Shown here in pieces: positions 47,197 to 56,215 of a stretch of 58,442 bases of DNA. Every line of letters starts with the position of its first letter. Positions within the stretch are counted from its first letter, which is position 1. Origin of the DNA: an uncultured bacterium (GTDB lineage: Bacteria; Verrucomicrobiota; Kiritimatiellia; PWTM01); contig CAKZPT010000054.1 in the NCBI GenBank assembly GCA_937139365.1, positions 1-58,442 of the forward strand. Reading direction: 5' to 3'. A program made the position numbers and the translations under genes. Below the pieces are notes generated by a model that was not told the DNA's origin, did no database searches, and saw nothing but the letters and a program-made list of their open reading frames with translations.

Positions 47197-48223
47197 CGAC
47201 GGGCGCGTCGAGTGCGGGCTGTGCCCGCATCGGTGCCGGCTGAGGGAGGGCCAGCGGGGCGTTTGTTTCCTGCGGCGTGCGCAAAATGGCCGTGTGGCGC
47301 CGGATCCGCCCCGGCGGATCAGTGGGGCGGCGGTGGATCCGATCGAGAAAAAACCCCTCTACCACTTTCTGCCCGGCAGCCGGTCGCTCTCCTTCGGCGC
47401 CATCGGATGCAACCTGCAATGCCGGTTCTGCCAGAACTGGCACATCAGCCGTCCGTCCGACGACTCGGCCCTCGATCCCGACGAGGCCGATCCCGTCCGT
47501 ATCGCGGACCTCGCCATCCGCGGCGGCTGCGCAAGCGTCTCGTACACCTACAACGAGCCCATCGTCAGCTACGAGTTCGTGCTCGAGTGCGCCGACGCTG
47601 CACGCGCCCGCGGAGCGCGCAACGTGGCCGTCACGGCCGGCTACATCGAGCCCGAACCCGGCGCGACTTTCTTCAGTGCGATGGATGCAGCGAACGTGGA
47701 CCTCAAGTCCTTCGACGACCGCTTCTATCGCCGGCTCTGCGGCGCCCGGCTAGGCCCGGTCCTCGACACGCTGGAGCGGATTCGCGCGATGCCCGGCTGC
47801 TGGCTGGAGGTGACCACGCTGGTCATCCCCGGCGAGAACGATTCCGAGGAGGAGCTGCGCGCCTTGGCCGGGTGGTTGGTTTCCCGTCTGGGACCCGACG
47901 TGCCTCTGCATTTTTCCGCATTCCATCCGAACTATCGCCTGCTCGACCGGCCGCCCACCGCACCGGCTGCACTTCACCGCGCACGCGACATAGCCCTCGC
48001 CGCTGGAGTGCACCACGCCTACACCGGCAACGTCCTGGACGACGAGGGTTCGACCACCCGCTGCCATGCGTGTGGAACGGCCTTGATCCGGCGGCGGGGA
48101 TTTCGGGTGGTGGATCACCGGCTGGTGTGCGGCGCCTGCCCCGACTGCGGCGCGGTCTGTGCGGGCGTGTGGGCGGACGCGCCAGCCCGCCGCGACTTCG
48201 GTCGCGCGCCGCCGGCAGGCTGA
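47162..48223 (+). CDS. amrS: AmrS-type radical SAM enzyme (AmmeMemoRadiSam system)
   Basis: 353 residues from ATG 47162. A cysteine-rich start (CGLCPHRCRLREGQRGVC) leads to the radical SAM cluster CNLQCRFC and NWHISRP, then SYTYNEPIVSYEFVLE, the TIM-barrel TAGYIEPEP and NVDLKSFDDRFYRRLCGA. Near the end TGNVLDDEGSTTRCHACG and CGACPDCG form two CxxC pairs. This is the AmmeMemoRadiSam radical SAM protein, related to pyruvate-formate-lyase activase. The usual partners AMMECR1 and Memo are not adjacent. It overlaps cdd by 35 bases, which places it in the nucleoside operon. Its reaction is unknown to me. Confidence 0.88.
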   Translation: MSAHAAPSRVLDDGRVECGLCPHRCRLREGQRGVCFLRRAQNGRVAPDPPRRISGAAVDPIEKKPLYHFLPGSRSLSFGAIGCNLQCRFCQNWHISRPSDDSALDPDEADPVRIADLAIRGGCASVSYTYNEPIVSYEFVLECADAARARGARNVAVTAGYIEPEPGATFFSAMDAANVDLKSFDDRFYRRLCGARLGPVLDTLERIRAMPGCWLEVTTLVIPGENDSEEELRALAGWLVSRLGPDVPLHFSAFHPNYRLLDRPPTAPAALHRARDIALAAGVHHAYTGNVLDDEGSTTRCHACGTALIRRRGFRVVDHRLVCGACPDCGAVCAGVWADAPARRDFGRAPPAG

Positions 48224-48310
48224 CGGGTCGTTGGCGGCGGCCGGTGCCGTCGGATATCATGCGCCGCAACGCGCCGGTCGATCCGCCGGTGCGCAGGAGA
48301 CGAAATCACA

Positions 48311-49060
48311 ATGTGGTGGCTGATCGACGGGACGGCGTTCCCCGTGGTCGCCGACGTGATCCAGGCGTTTCGCGACAGCAATTGGTTGTCCGGGAAGCTG
48401 ATCGTGGTCGTTCTCATCGGCGCGTCGGTCGTCGCATGGTCGGTGATGGTCTCGAAATACCGGGATCTGCGCCGCGCCCAACTGGCCTCGGATGCGTTCC
48501 TCACCGCCTTCCGTAGCGAGGATCACCCGTTGTCGTTGTTCCTGCGCAACCGGACGTACCGGGAAAGCCCCGTCTATGCTGTGTACGAAAGCTGCTGCGC
48601 GGCGATTGGAGCGGAGGTCGGCGAGTCGGAAATGCGCGGATCGGCCGACCTGCTCGAAGGCCAATCCCGGCGTCGCCTGGCCCTGAGCCCTTTGCAGATT
48701 GAGGTGATCCGCCGCGTTGCGGACCGCGCGGTTGCCGACCAGGCCCTCCTGTTGGAGAGCGGCATGGGACACCTGATGATTGCCGTCAGCGCCAGTCCGA
48801 TGCTGGGCCTGCTCGGGACGGTCTGGGGCGTGCTCGACGCATTTGGCGCGATGGCGCACAAGGGCGCGGCCAACCTGTCGGCCGTGGCACCGGGCATCTC
48901 CGGGGCGCTGTTGACCACGGTCGTCGGGTTGCTCGTCGCGCTGCCGTCCTCGGTCGGGTACAACGTGCTGGCCAGCCGCATCCGAGTCCTGGCCGTGCAT
49001 ATGGACAACTTCGCGCAGGAGTTCGTCGCCGAGGTGCAGCGCTCGCTCGGCCGGGAGTAA
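48311..49060 (+). CDS. exbB: ExbB/TolQ/MotA-family proton channel
   Basis: 249 residues with an AGGAG site upstream. TM1 is GKLIVVVLIGASVVAWSVMVSKY. TM2 and TM3 lie in GMGHLMIAVSASPMLGLLGTVWGVLDAF and GISGALLTTVVGLLVALPSSVGYNVL, the MotA/TolQ/ExbB signature with the conserved Thr. With ExbD it makes a proton-driven motor in the inner membrane for TonB. It is the first gene of exbB-exbD-tonB. Confidence 0.93.
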   Translation: MWWLIDGTAFPVVADVIQAFRDSNWLSGKLIVVVLIGASVVAWSVMVSKYRDLRRAQLASDAFLTAFRSEDHPLSLFLRNRTYRESPVYAVYESCCAAIGAEVGESEMRGSADLLEGQSRRRLALSPLQIEVIRRVADRAVADQALLLESGMGHLMIAVSASPMLGLLGTVWGVLDAFGAMAHKGAANLSAVAPGISGALLTTVVGLLVALPSSVGYNVLASRIRVLAVHMDNFAQEFVAEVQRSLGRE

Positions 49061-49066
49061 GGCCCC

Positions 49067-49483
49067 ATGCCCCGCCGGACCACCATCGTCGCCCTGAGCG
49101 AGATCAAGGAGATCAACCTCACCCCGCTAATCGACCTGACGTTTTTGCTGTTGATCACGTTCATCATCACCTTTCCGCTGATCGAGCAGGGCGTCCCGGT
49201 CAACCTGCCGCGGGGCAAGGCCGAGGATCTTCCGGAGCGGTCCACCCGCACCATCACAATCGACGCGAAGGGGGGGCTCTTTCTGGACCGAGCGCCGATC
49301 GAGCTACCCGATCTGGAGGCGCAGATGAGGCAGCTCGGGGCGGCCGATCCCGACGTGACCGTCATGATCCGGGCCGACCAGAAAGTGGAGTACGGTCGCG
49401 TCGCCGAGGTTCTGCGGACGCTACATGCCGCCCGGATTGCGCGGCTGGCCCTGATCCAACAGGCCGAGGGCGCTCCGCAATGA
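49067..49483 (+). CDS. exbD: ExbD/TolR-family proton channel subunit
   Basis: 138 residues. EINLTPLIDLTFLLLITFIIT is the single membrane helix with the essential proton-carrying Asp, followed by a periplasmic domain (PVNLPRGKAEDLPER to VEYGRVAEVLRTLHAARIARLAL) as in ExbD. It begins 6 bases after exbB and overlaps tonB by ATGA. Confidence 0.93.
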   Translation: MPRRTTIVALSEIKEINLTPLIDLTFLLLITFIITFPLIEQGVPVNLPRGKAEDLPERSTRTITIDAKGGLFLDRAPIELPDLEAQMRQLGAADPDVTVMIRADQKVEYGRVAEVLRTLHAARIARLALIQQAEGAPQ

Positions 49484-50166
49484 TGGCAGTCGCCGAGCGT
49501 CGGACGATCGCCCGCAGCGCGGCGGCGCACCTGGCGCTGATCGCGGCCCTGTACGCCGCCTCGACCGTCCGCGGCTGCTTTGCGAAACCGCGCAGGTTCG
49601 AGGCCATCACGGTGTTCACGGTTCCGGACATCTCCGCGCCGCGGGTGGAGATCTCGGCCCCGCAGCCGCCTCCGCCCGTCCCGCAGCCGCCACCTACCCG
49701 CGATATTCCCGAGCCGGCGCCCAAGCCGCCGAAGCCGCAGGTCGAGGTCAGCAGGGTGAAGGTCACGCGACCGCCTCCAGCGCCCCCTCCCAAGCCGCTC
49801 ACAGCAGAGGAGGTACGGCGACTGCTCACGGCGGGCCGGCCGCTGCCGACCCCTTCGGCACGCATAGCCAACCCCGGCGCCGCGCCCGACTTGTATCTGG
49901 CGCTGGTGCGCAAGGCGATGTACGACGCATGGGAGCAGCCGGGCACTTTGCGCCCGGCGCCGGGGATGTCCGTCCTGGCGCAGATTCGCGTGGCGCGCGA
50001 CGGGAGTGTGCTGCGCGCGGAGGTGGTCCGACCCAGTGGCCATCCGGTGATGGACGCTTCGGTCGAAAAGGCGTTGAGGGATGTACGGCGCCTGCCGCCG
50101 TTGCCCGACAGCCACACTGGTTCCCACCGCGACATCCAGATTTCCTTCGAGCTGACCGATTCATGA
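49480..50166 (+). CDS. tonB: TonB-like energy-transducing protein
   Basis: 228 residues. An N-terminal anchor helix (AAHLALIAALYAAS) precedes a proline-rich spacer (PQPPPPVPQPPP, EPAPKPPKP, PPPAPPPKP, about 58-110) that spans the periplasm. The C-terminal TonB domain has YLALVRKAMYDAWEQP, VLAQIRVARDGSVLRAEVVRPSGHP and MDASVEKALRDVRRLPPLP. It transmits inner-membrane proton energy to outer-membrane receptors or a Tol-like process. It is coupled to exbD by ATGA. No receptor gene is present here. TolA-like use is possible. Confidence 0.88.
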   Translation: MMAVAERRTIARSAAAHLALIAALYAASTVRGCFAKPRRFEAITVFTVPDISAPRVEISAPQPPPPVPQPPPTRDIPEPAPKPPKPQVEVSRVKVTRPPPAPPPKPLTAEEVRRLLTAGRPLPTPSARIANPGAAPDLYLALVRKAMYDAWEQPGTLRPAPGMSVLAQIRVARDGSVLRAEVVRPSGHPVMDASVEKALRDVRRLPPLPDSHTGSHRDIQISFELTDS

Positions 50167-50195
50167 AACGATGACCGAAAGGGGCAGGGAAGGCC

Positions 50196-50729
50196 ATGGA
50201 CCGATCCGACTGCGTGCTCGTTGTGGTGGATGTGCAGGAGAAGCTCGCCGCGACGATGCCCGACCGCGATGAGTTAGTCCGGCGATTGCTGGTCCTCATC
50301 CGTGGGGCGCGCATCCTCGGTATACCTGTCTGGCTGACGGAGCAGATCCCCGAAAAACTTGGGGCCACGCTCGCCGAAATCCGCGAGGCGGCCGGCGCGG
50401 CGCCGATCGGGAAATCCACGTTCAGTTGTATGGGCTGCGGCGAGTTTCGCGAACGAGTCGAGGCGGCCTTTCGGCGGACCTTTCTGGTGTGCGGCATCGA
50501 GGCCCATGTGTGCGTTTACCAGACGGCGCGCGACCTGCTCCAGGCGGGCCTGGAGGTCGAGGTGGTTGCGGACGCGGTAGCGTCACGCGACCCGGCCAAT
50601 CGCGGGCTGGCGCTAGATCGGCTGGCTCGGATAGGCGTGGGCATTGCGTCAACGGAGATGCTACTGTTCGACCTGCTCGGCGAGGCCGGGACGGAGGAGT
50701 TCCGCGCCATTCTGCGGCTGGTAAAATAA
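50196..50729 (+). CDS. Isochorismatase-like cysteine hydrolase
   Basis: 177 residues. The catalytic triad is visible as Asp12 in VVVDVQEKL, Lys73 in PIGKSTFSC and Cys106 in GIEAHVCVYQTARDLL, with the cis-peptide region before the Cys. The fold covers isochorismatases, nicotinamidases and N-carbamoyl hydrolases. There is no siderophore cluster here, so a role in isochorismate chemistry is not supported. It begins 30 bases after tonB and may share its message. Confidence 0.88.
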   Translation: MDRSDCVLVVVDVQEKLAATMPDRDELVRRLLVLIRGARILGIPVWLTEQIPEKLGATLAEIREAAGAAPIGKSTFSCMGCGEFRERVEAAFRRTFLVCGIEAHVCVYQTARDLLQAGLEVEVVADAVASRDPANRGLALDRLARIGVGIASTEMLLFDLLGEAGTEEFRAILRLVK

Positions 50730-50781
50730 TCCGGGAGAGCACCGCTCGCTGCCCGAAAACTCCAGGTGGACCGCCATCGGC

Positions 50782-50857
<76 letters not shown>

Positions 50858-50863
50858 GGCGTG

Positions 50864-50892
50864 ATTATCGCAGATCGGAATCCTGAATGCAA
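50864..50892 (-). promoter_or_regulatory. Promoter of tRNA-Lys
   Basis: On the minus strand TTGCAT (50892-50887), 17 bases, then GATAAT (50869-50864), which ends 6 bases before the tRNA 5' end. Confidence 0.6.
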
Positions 50893-51283
50893 CTAAGACA
50901 CCGGATGGACGGATCCACGGAACGGGTGTGACACAGCGCGCGGGACACCCAGAACGTCGCTGAGGATTCAGAAGTACGCCCTCAGTTGAAACTTAGGTCA
51001 GGGCCCGACGGATAGGAGTTTGACGAGATAAGGGCCTCTAAAGCACGAGCATAACCACGTCGCATAATATATGTTATGTCGCATGATGACAGCCAATTGG
51101 CCCAACATCTTGTTGTTTGAGGTTGTTCACAGGGCGCCCACAGCCCTATGACCCTTTAATACGTTTATTCGCAGCCGGAGAATTGATTGTGAATAAGCTT
51201 CTACGTCTCCACGTAGGGGGCTATTGTCCACGGCGGGGTTGTGAAAGTTGTGTCCGATCGCCCGGGCGGGCGATGCTGGCCGG
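50893..51283. other. AT-richer non-coding stretch with repeats
   Basis: About 390 bases without a convincing gene, clearly poorer in G and C than everything around it. It contains CATAATATATGTTATG (51063-51078), whose 5-base ends CATAA/TTATG are inverted repeats; two GTCGCAT direct repeats 19 bases apart (51059-51065, 51078-51084); one exact DnaA-box match TTATTCACA on the minus strand (51196-51188); and two near matches, TTGTTCACA (51123-51131) and TTGTCCACG (51224-51232). It lies between the 3' end of glgA and the tRNA promoter. Confidence 0.45.
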
Positions 51284-52732
51284 TCACCGGGGGGAAGCAA
51301 AAACGGCGTTATAGACCCGCTGATATTCGGTCACAGGTTTTTCCCATGAGTGATCTTCGAGCATGAGGCGCCTCTGGAGTGCGCTCCACGCCCCGCTTTT
51401 TCGAATCGCCAGTCCGCGGTCGAGGGCCTCGAGGAGCGCCGCTCCGGTCAATCCTGTGAAGACGACGCCGTTGCCGGTCGTCGTGTCGTCCGACAAAGCT
51501 TGTACGCTATCTTTGAGCCCCCCCGTGGACCTTACGATCGGCAGCGCCCCGTACTTGAGCGCATACAGATGGCTCAGGCCGCAGGGCTCCAGTCGCGATG
51601 GCATGAGGTAGATATCCGCGGCGCTTTGAATGCGGTGCGCCAGCGCCTCGTTATACCCGATCCATGCGTGGAACCGGTTCGGCCATCGCCTCATCCATTC
51701 GACGCAGAGCCCCTCGTATTTTTGAGCCCCCCGGCCCAGGATCACCATCTGCAGGGGGCGGGACATGATCTCCGGCATTACTTCGGCCAGGAGGTCCAGG
51801 CCCTTCTCGTCCTCTAGCCGGGAAATCATGGCCACCAGGGGCACGTCGTCGTCCCCGGCGAACCCCGCCTCGGCCATCAGGGACCGTTTGCAGATCCCCT
51901 TCCCTTCGGCGTTGTCGGCGCTGTACCGGGCTTCGATCAAGGGGTCGATCGCGGGGTTCCAGATGTCCGTGTCCACCCCGTTGCGAATGCCGATGAAACG
52001 GTCTCCGAGCGACCGGAGGACTCCGTCCAGTCCCATGCCCAGTTCCGGTTGTCGGATCTCGTCCGCGTAACTAGGGCTCACCGTGGTGGAGATGAGGCTC
52101 GAGGTCAGGCCACCCTTAAGGCAATTGATCTTCCCGTAAAACTCCAATCCCGCGATCGAAAAACAACTGAAGGGCAGATTGCTCAACGGAAATTCGGAGG
52201 CCGGGTAAATCCCTTGGTAAGCCAGATTGTGCACGGTGAACACCGTGCCCTCGTGTCCGTTGCGCCCCATGCCGTTGATGCCGTGGCGCAGGTACATCGG
52301 GATCAGTCCGCAGGTCCAGTCGTTTCCGTGGACGATGTCGGGCGCCAGAGCGGCCGCGTCGATCAGCGCGACCACAGCCTTTTGGAAAAACACGAACCGC
52401 TCGAAATTGTCAGTGTACTCCCGGTGCGGCAGCGCGTAGAGTTCGCGGCGGTCGAAATACTCGTCCCGACCGACGAAATAGGTGGTGATCCCGTTCAGAT
52501 CGTGACGGTAGATTTCGGCCACCATCATGCGAAAGCCGACCGGAATGCGAAGCCGCAGGCCGGTGTCCTCCAGTTGTCGGCCGCTGGCGGTCACGTGGCG
52601 GTAAAGCGGCATGATCCGCACGACGTCCACTCCGGCGCGGCCCAGGGCGGCGGGCAGGGAGCGGGACACCTCCCCCAACCCGCCGGTGGAGGCGTACGGC
52701 GCGATTTCGCTGCTGGCGAATAGAACCTTCAT
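51284..52732 (-). CDS. glgA: Glycogen/starch synthase (GT5)
   Basis: 482 residues, normal length. The N-terminal glucosyl-acceptor domain begins KVLFASSEIAPYASTGGLGEV. In most bacterial GlgA this site reads K-T-G-G-L and the Lys contacts ADP-glucose; here it is Ser (residue 15). The rest is standard: HGNDWTCGLIPMYLR, VHNLAYQGIYP, KGGLTSSLISTTVSPSYADEI, GIRNGVDTDIWNP, then the C domain with SRLEDEKGLDLL, YLMPSRLEPCGLSHLYALKYG and PIVRSTGGLKDSV. It extends alpha-1,4-glucan from ADP-glucose or UDP-glucose. No other glg gene is adjacent. Confidence 0.9.
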   Translation of the reverse strand: MKVLFASSEIAPYASTGGLGEVSRSLPAALGRAGVDVVRIMPLYRHVTASGRQLEDTGLRLRIPVGFRMMVAEIYRHDLNGITTYFVGRDEYFDRRELYALPHREYTDNFERFVFFQKAVVALIDAAALAPDIVHGNDWTCGLIPMYLRHGINGMGRNGHEGTVFTVHNLAYQGIYPASEFPLSNLPFSCFSIAGLEFYGKINCLKGGLTSSLISTTVSPSYADEIRQPELGMGLDGVLRSLGDRFIGIRNGVDTDIWNPAIDPLIEARYSADNAEGKGICKRSLMAEAGFAGDDDVPLVAMISRLEDEKGLDLLAEVMPEIMSRPLQMVILGRGAQKYEGLCVEWMRRWPNRFHAWIGYNEALAHRIQSAADIYLMPSRLEPCGLSHLYALKYGALPIVRSTGGLKDSVQALSDDTTTGNGVVFTGLTGAALLEALDRGLAIRKSGAWSALQRRLMLEDHSWEKPVTEYQRVYNAVFASPR

Positions 52733-52774
52733 GGGATCGCGCGCCGCTGCCGCCCGGAGTCGGGCCGTGCTACG

Positions 52775-54907
52775 ATGACGGCGCGCATGTCGGACTGGAT
52801 ACCATCGCTGGAAAGCGTATTCAAACGGTTTCTGGAATCGCCCTCCTACCGGCCGATGAAGCGGAGGGAGTTGGCGGCCGCGCTCGGCCTGCCGGCCCCG
52901 CAGCGAAGGAAGTTGCGGGAACTGTTGCGCCGGATGCGCGAACGGGGCGAACTGGTGGTCCTGCGCAATAACCGCTGGGCCCGCCCCGACCCGGCGCGCC
53001 GCCGCACCGGCACACTCCACGTGGATGGCCGCGGCCGCGCCATGGTGGTCTGCGATGGCGCCGACGGCCTCATGGTGCGAGTCGAAGCGGCTGAGGTCCA
53101 GGCGCTCGTTCATGGGGACCGCGTGGCGGTCGAGTTGACCGGACGCCCGGCCGCCGGCCGCGATCGGGTCAACGGCCGCGTGGTCGCCGTGCTGGACCGG
53201 CCGCGTCCCCGGCTGCCGGGCCTGTTGCGGCGCGGCCATGGGTATTGGTATGTCATCCCCACCCACCGGCGCCATCCTTCCAACGTCCGCATACGGGCGT
53301 TTGTACCCGGCGTCGACCCCGTCGAGGGCCACATCGTCTCCGCTCGGCTCGACCCGTGGGCCCCCGGCCAGCCCGGGCTGATGGGCATCGTTGAGGAGGA
53401 CCTGGGCCGCCCTCGCGATCCCGGCATCGAATCGCGCCAGATCCTCCGCCGGTTGGGGTTGGCCGACGAATTCCCGCCTGCCGCGCTGACCGAGGCCCGC
53501 CGGATTTCGCGCCGCCTCACCCCGGCGGACCTCGATGGACGGCGCGACTACCGTGATCAAAACTGCTTCACCATCGATCCGCCCGACGCACGGGACTTCG
53601 ATGATGCGGTCGCGATCAGCCGCCTTTCGGACGGAGGATGGGAGGTCTGGGTCCATATCGCCGACGTAGCCCATTACGTACCGACCGACTCCGCCGTCGA
53701 CTTGGAGGCCCGGGAGCGGGGCACGAGCGTTTACCTCGCCGATCGCGCCGTCACGATGCTTCCCCCCGACCTGACCGTGGAGGTCTGCAGCCTGTGCCCT
53801 GGCGAGGACCGCCTCTGCCACACCGTGCACGTGGTGCTGGACTCCTCGGGCCGGCCGATCCAGGAGGAGACCCATCCCTCGTGCATCCGCTCGCGAGCTC
53901 GGCTCGATTACGAATCGGTCCAGGCATGGCTCGACGGCGGCGATCCGGCCACCGTGCCCGATGGTGTCCGGAACGACCTGTTGGCGATGGCGGATCTGGC
54001 CGCGCTGTTGCGACGCCGACGGCTGGCGTGTGGGGCGCTCGCGTTCACTTTGCCCGAGGCCCGCTGTGAGATCGACGACACCGGACGGACGGTGGCGGTG
54101 CGCCGGCGCGCGGCGGACCGGGCGTATTCGCTCATTGAGGAGCTGATGCTGTTGGCCAACCGGGCCGTCGCCCGGCGTCTGGCCCGGGCCCGCGTCCCGG
54201 CGATCTACCGGATTCATGAGGAACCAGATGAGCGCCAATGGGAAAACATGGCCGCCGCTCTCGCCGAGCTGCGGTTGGGCCCGCCGCCCACCGATCGTGC
54301 ATCGCTGAACGCGCTCCTCGAACGGGTTGCGGGAACCGATCTCGAGCACGTCGCCGCCATGACGGTGCTTCGCCATCTCAAGCGGGCGGAATACTCGACC
54401 CGCTGCGGGGACCATTTCGGGCTGGCGTTCCGGCCCTACACCCATTTCACGTCGCCCATCCGCCGCTATCCCGATCTGACAGTGCACCGGATCCTGGTCG
54501 CCATCGAGCGCGGCGGCCTGCCGCCGGTCAGCCATCTGGAGGCGGACCGCATCGCCCGTCATTCCTCGGAGATGGAGCGGCTCGCCGACGAGGCGGAGTG
54601 GGAGAGCCTCGATGCGGCCCGCGTCGCCTTCTACCGCGCCCTTCTTGATCGCGGTGAGACCGGCCCTTGGCCCGCCATCGCCGTGGGGCGCACGCCGCGG
54701 GGCGTTTTGGTGGAGGTCATGGAGACGCTCCAGCGCGGGATGGTGCCCAGCGATCTGCTCCGGCACGATCCGTCAATCGGCTCTCGCCTCGACGTGCGCT
54801 TGGTGGCGGTGGAGCCACACCGTCGACAGGTGACCTTCGCCCCGGCCGGGCCGCCGTTCGGCTTACGCCACGGACGCGACCGCCGTCTCGGTCAACGGAT
54901 CAGATAG
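52775..54907 (+). CDS. rnr: Ribonuclease R / RNase II-family exoribonuclease
   Basis: 710 residues from ATG 52775 (ATG 52787 is equally possible). A winged-helix start (RPMKRRELAAALGL), cold-shock domains (RTGTLHVDGRGRAMVV, then VHGDRVAVELTGR) and the RNB catalytic domain with the four-Asp block FTIDPPDARDFDDAVAI are followed by VHIADVAHYVP, LMLLANRAVAR and HFTSPIRRYPDL. A compact S1 domain closes the protein. It degrades structured RNA 3' to 5', including rRNA and mRNA. The long basic tail of E. coli RNase R is absent. It is divergent from glgA with a 42-base gap. Confidence 0.93.
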   Translation: MTARMSDWIPSLESVFKRFLESPSYRPMKRRELAAALGLPAPQRRKLRELLRRMRERGELVVLRNNRWARPDPARRRTGTLHVDGRGRAMVVCDGADGLMVRVEAAEVQALVHGDRVAVELTGRPAAGRDRVNGRVVAVLDRPRPRLPGLLRRGHGYWYVIPTHRRHPSNVRIRAFVPGVDPVEGHIVSARLDPWAPGQPGLMGIVEEDLGRPRDPGIESRQILRRLGLADEFPPAALTEARRISRRLTPADLDGRRDYRDQNCFTIDPPDARDFDDAVAISRLSDGGWEVWVHIADVAHYVPTDSAVDLEARERGTSVYLADRAVTMLPPDLTVEVCSLCPGEDRLCHTVHVVLDSSGRPIQEETHPSCIRSRARLDYESVQAWLDGGDPATVPDGVRNDLLAMADLAALLRRRRLACGALAFTLPEARCEIDDTGRTVAVRRRAADRAYSLIEELMLLANRAVARRLARARVPAIYRIHEEPDERQWENMAAALAELRLGPPPTDRASLNALLERVAGTDLEHVAAMTVLRHLKRAEYSTRCGDHFGLAFRPYTHFTSPIRRYPDLTVHRILVAIERGGLPPVSHLEADRIARHSSEMERLADEAEWESLDAARVAFYRALLDRGETGPWPAIAVGRTPRGVLVEVMETLQRGMVPSDLLRHDPSIGSRLDVRLVAVEPHRRQVTFAPAGPPFGLRHGRDRRLGQRIR

Positions 54908-55833
54908 ACCAGCCGCTGGGGTCTGCCGTCCCGTTCGACCTCGAGCACGACGGCGTTCAATTGCTCCTTGAGAAATTCGCCGATGAAAAACTCGGCGCGC
55001 GAACGACTGGTCATTTTCATCGAGTTCACGGCACGCACGACGTCGCCCTGCCGGAGACCGACGGCCTCCAGAAACTCGCGCTCGCCCAGGATGTCGATCT
55101 GATACCCCGCGATGCGTCCCTCCTCGCGCAGCGGACGAAAGGTCTCGTACAAGCGGGCGATGCGCGCCGGGTCGTCGCGGAGTTCGCGATAGTACTCCAT
55201 CACCTTCGCGCGCTCGATCAGCCAGCGGTCCTCCCGCACGCGGCGGCCGAAGCGATTCGTTTCGATGGCGGCCATGCCCGCAGCGGCCGCCACCACGGGA
55301 TCGGCGGGCGTCCCGCCGGAAGTCGGGCCGGCTCCAAAGTCCATGGTCAGCACAACGGGACGTCCGTCGATTTCCGCCGTTACCCGGTCCAGCTCAATGC
55401 GTACGACGCGAAGCGAGCCGGCGGTCTCCCACTCGGCCAGCAGGTGCTGGCGGCGCTCGGCAAGGTCATCGATCACGGCCCGGCCGTACCGTGCGGGCGA
55501 ATTGGGGCAGTCGTCGTCGCGCATCAAAAGAGTCCCAGCCAGGCGGTAACGGCCCTGCACTGGGTCGGCCGGCGCCGTCGGGGAAGGAGGTGGTCCGCCG
55601 CCGGCGGGTGCCCGCAGCGCCCCCCAGTCGGCCAGGGAAAAACGCGGCGCCGCGGGCCATTCGGCCGAAATGGACGGGGCCAGTCCGTGCGCCGCGGCGG
55701 ACTCCCGCTCCCCCCGGCGGGCCGCCGGCACCAGCCACCGCCCGGCCAGCATCGCCGCCACCATGGCCATGCCCAACGCGATCCGCCGCAACCAGGGCGC
55801 CGCCGACGCGTCCCAATCCTCGCCGCCGGTCAT
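54892..55833 (-). CDS. GspC-like inner-membrane protein with PDZ-type C-terminus
   Basis: 313 residues from ATG 55833. The cytoplasmic start and one membrane helix (ALGMAMVAAMLAGRWLVPA, about 17-36) are followed by a periplasmic GspC-homology-type region (GRYRLAGTLLMRDDD). A middle domain of about 100 residues is not recognised. The C-terminal PDZ-like part reads GYQIDILGEREFLEAVGLRQGDVVRAVNSMKMTS. This order fits GspC of the type II secretion system or a relative. No other gsp gene is next to it, so the system call is tentative. It converges with RNase R with a 16-base overlap. Confidence 0.65.
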   Translation of the reverse strand: MTGGEDWDASAAPWLRRIALGMAMVAAMLAGRWLVPAARRGERESAAAHGLAPSISAEWPAAPRFSLADWGALRAPAGGGPPPSPTAPADPVQGRYRLAGTLLMRDDDCPNSPARYGRAVIDDLAERRQHLLAEWETAGSLRVVRIELDRVTAEIDGRPVVLTMDFGAGPTSGGTPADPVVAAAAGMAAIETNRFGRRVREDRWLIERAKVMEYYRELRDDPARIARLYETFRPLREEGRIAGYQIDILGEREFLEAVGLRQGDVVRAVNSMKMTSRSRAEFFIGEFLKEQLNAVVLEVERDGRPQRLVYLIR

Positions 55834-55847
55834 TGCGTCCCCCCACA

Positions 55848-56211
55848 CCGGCCGACCGGAGCCGTAAGCCGGATTCTGTTGCCCGCGGTCATTTGTCTGA
55901 TGCGGCCAACCCGGAACCGCGCCCCTTCGGGCTTGAGACGGGCCGCCTCCAGTTCCCTATTTGGCCTTGCTCCGGATGGGGTTTGCCATGCGTTCCGCCT
56001 CTCGACGGAACCGGTGGTCTCTTACACCACCGTTTCACCCTTGCCCCGCGCAATCACACGAGGCGGTCTATTCTCTGTGGCACTTTCCGTACCCCCCGAT
56101 CTCGCAGGGGGCCTCCCGCCTTTCGACGGGACATCCTGCCCTGTGGAGTCCGGACTTTCCTCCCCCCCGGCCCGAAGGCTGGGAGAGCGACCGCCCGCTC
56201 CGGCCGGCCGG
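55848..56211 (-). ncRNA. rnpB: RNase P RNA (bacterial type A)
   Basis: About 364 bases on the minus strand. Universal core sequences are present in order: GAGGAAAGTCCGGACTCC near the 5' end, ACAGAGAATAGACCGCC, GGGCAAGGGTGAAACGGTG, GGTAAGAG-type GTGTAAGAGACCACC, and the 3' end ACAGAATCCGGCTTACGG. The outer helix P1 is a 15-base pairing of 56211-56197 with 55862-55848, with one G-U. It is the catalytic part of RNase P, which trims tRNA 5' ends. It lies directly after the zinc-ribbon gene and before the GspC-like gene. Confidence 0.96.
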
Positions 56212-56215
56212 CTTC

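Noticed and set aside
52733-54766. Long minus-strand extension upstream of glgA
   Set aside because: It is antisense to RNase R. The conserved glycogen synthase sequence begins at ATG 52732.
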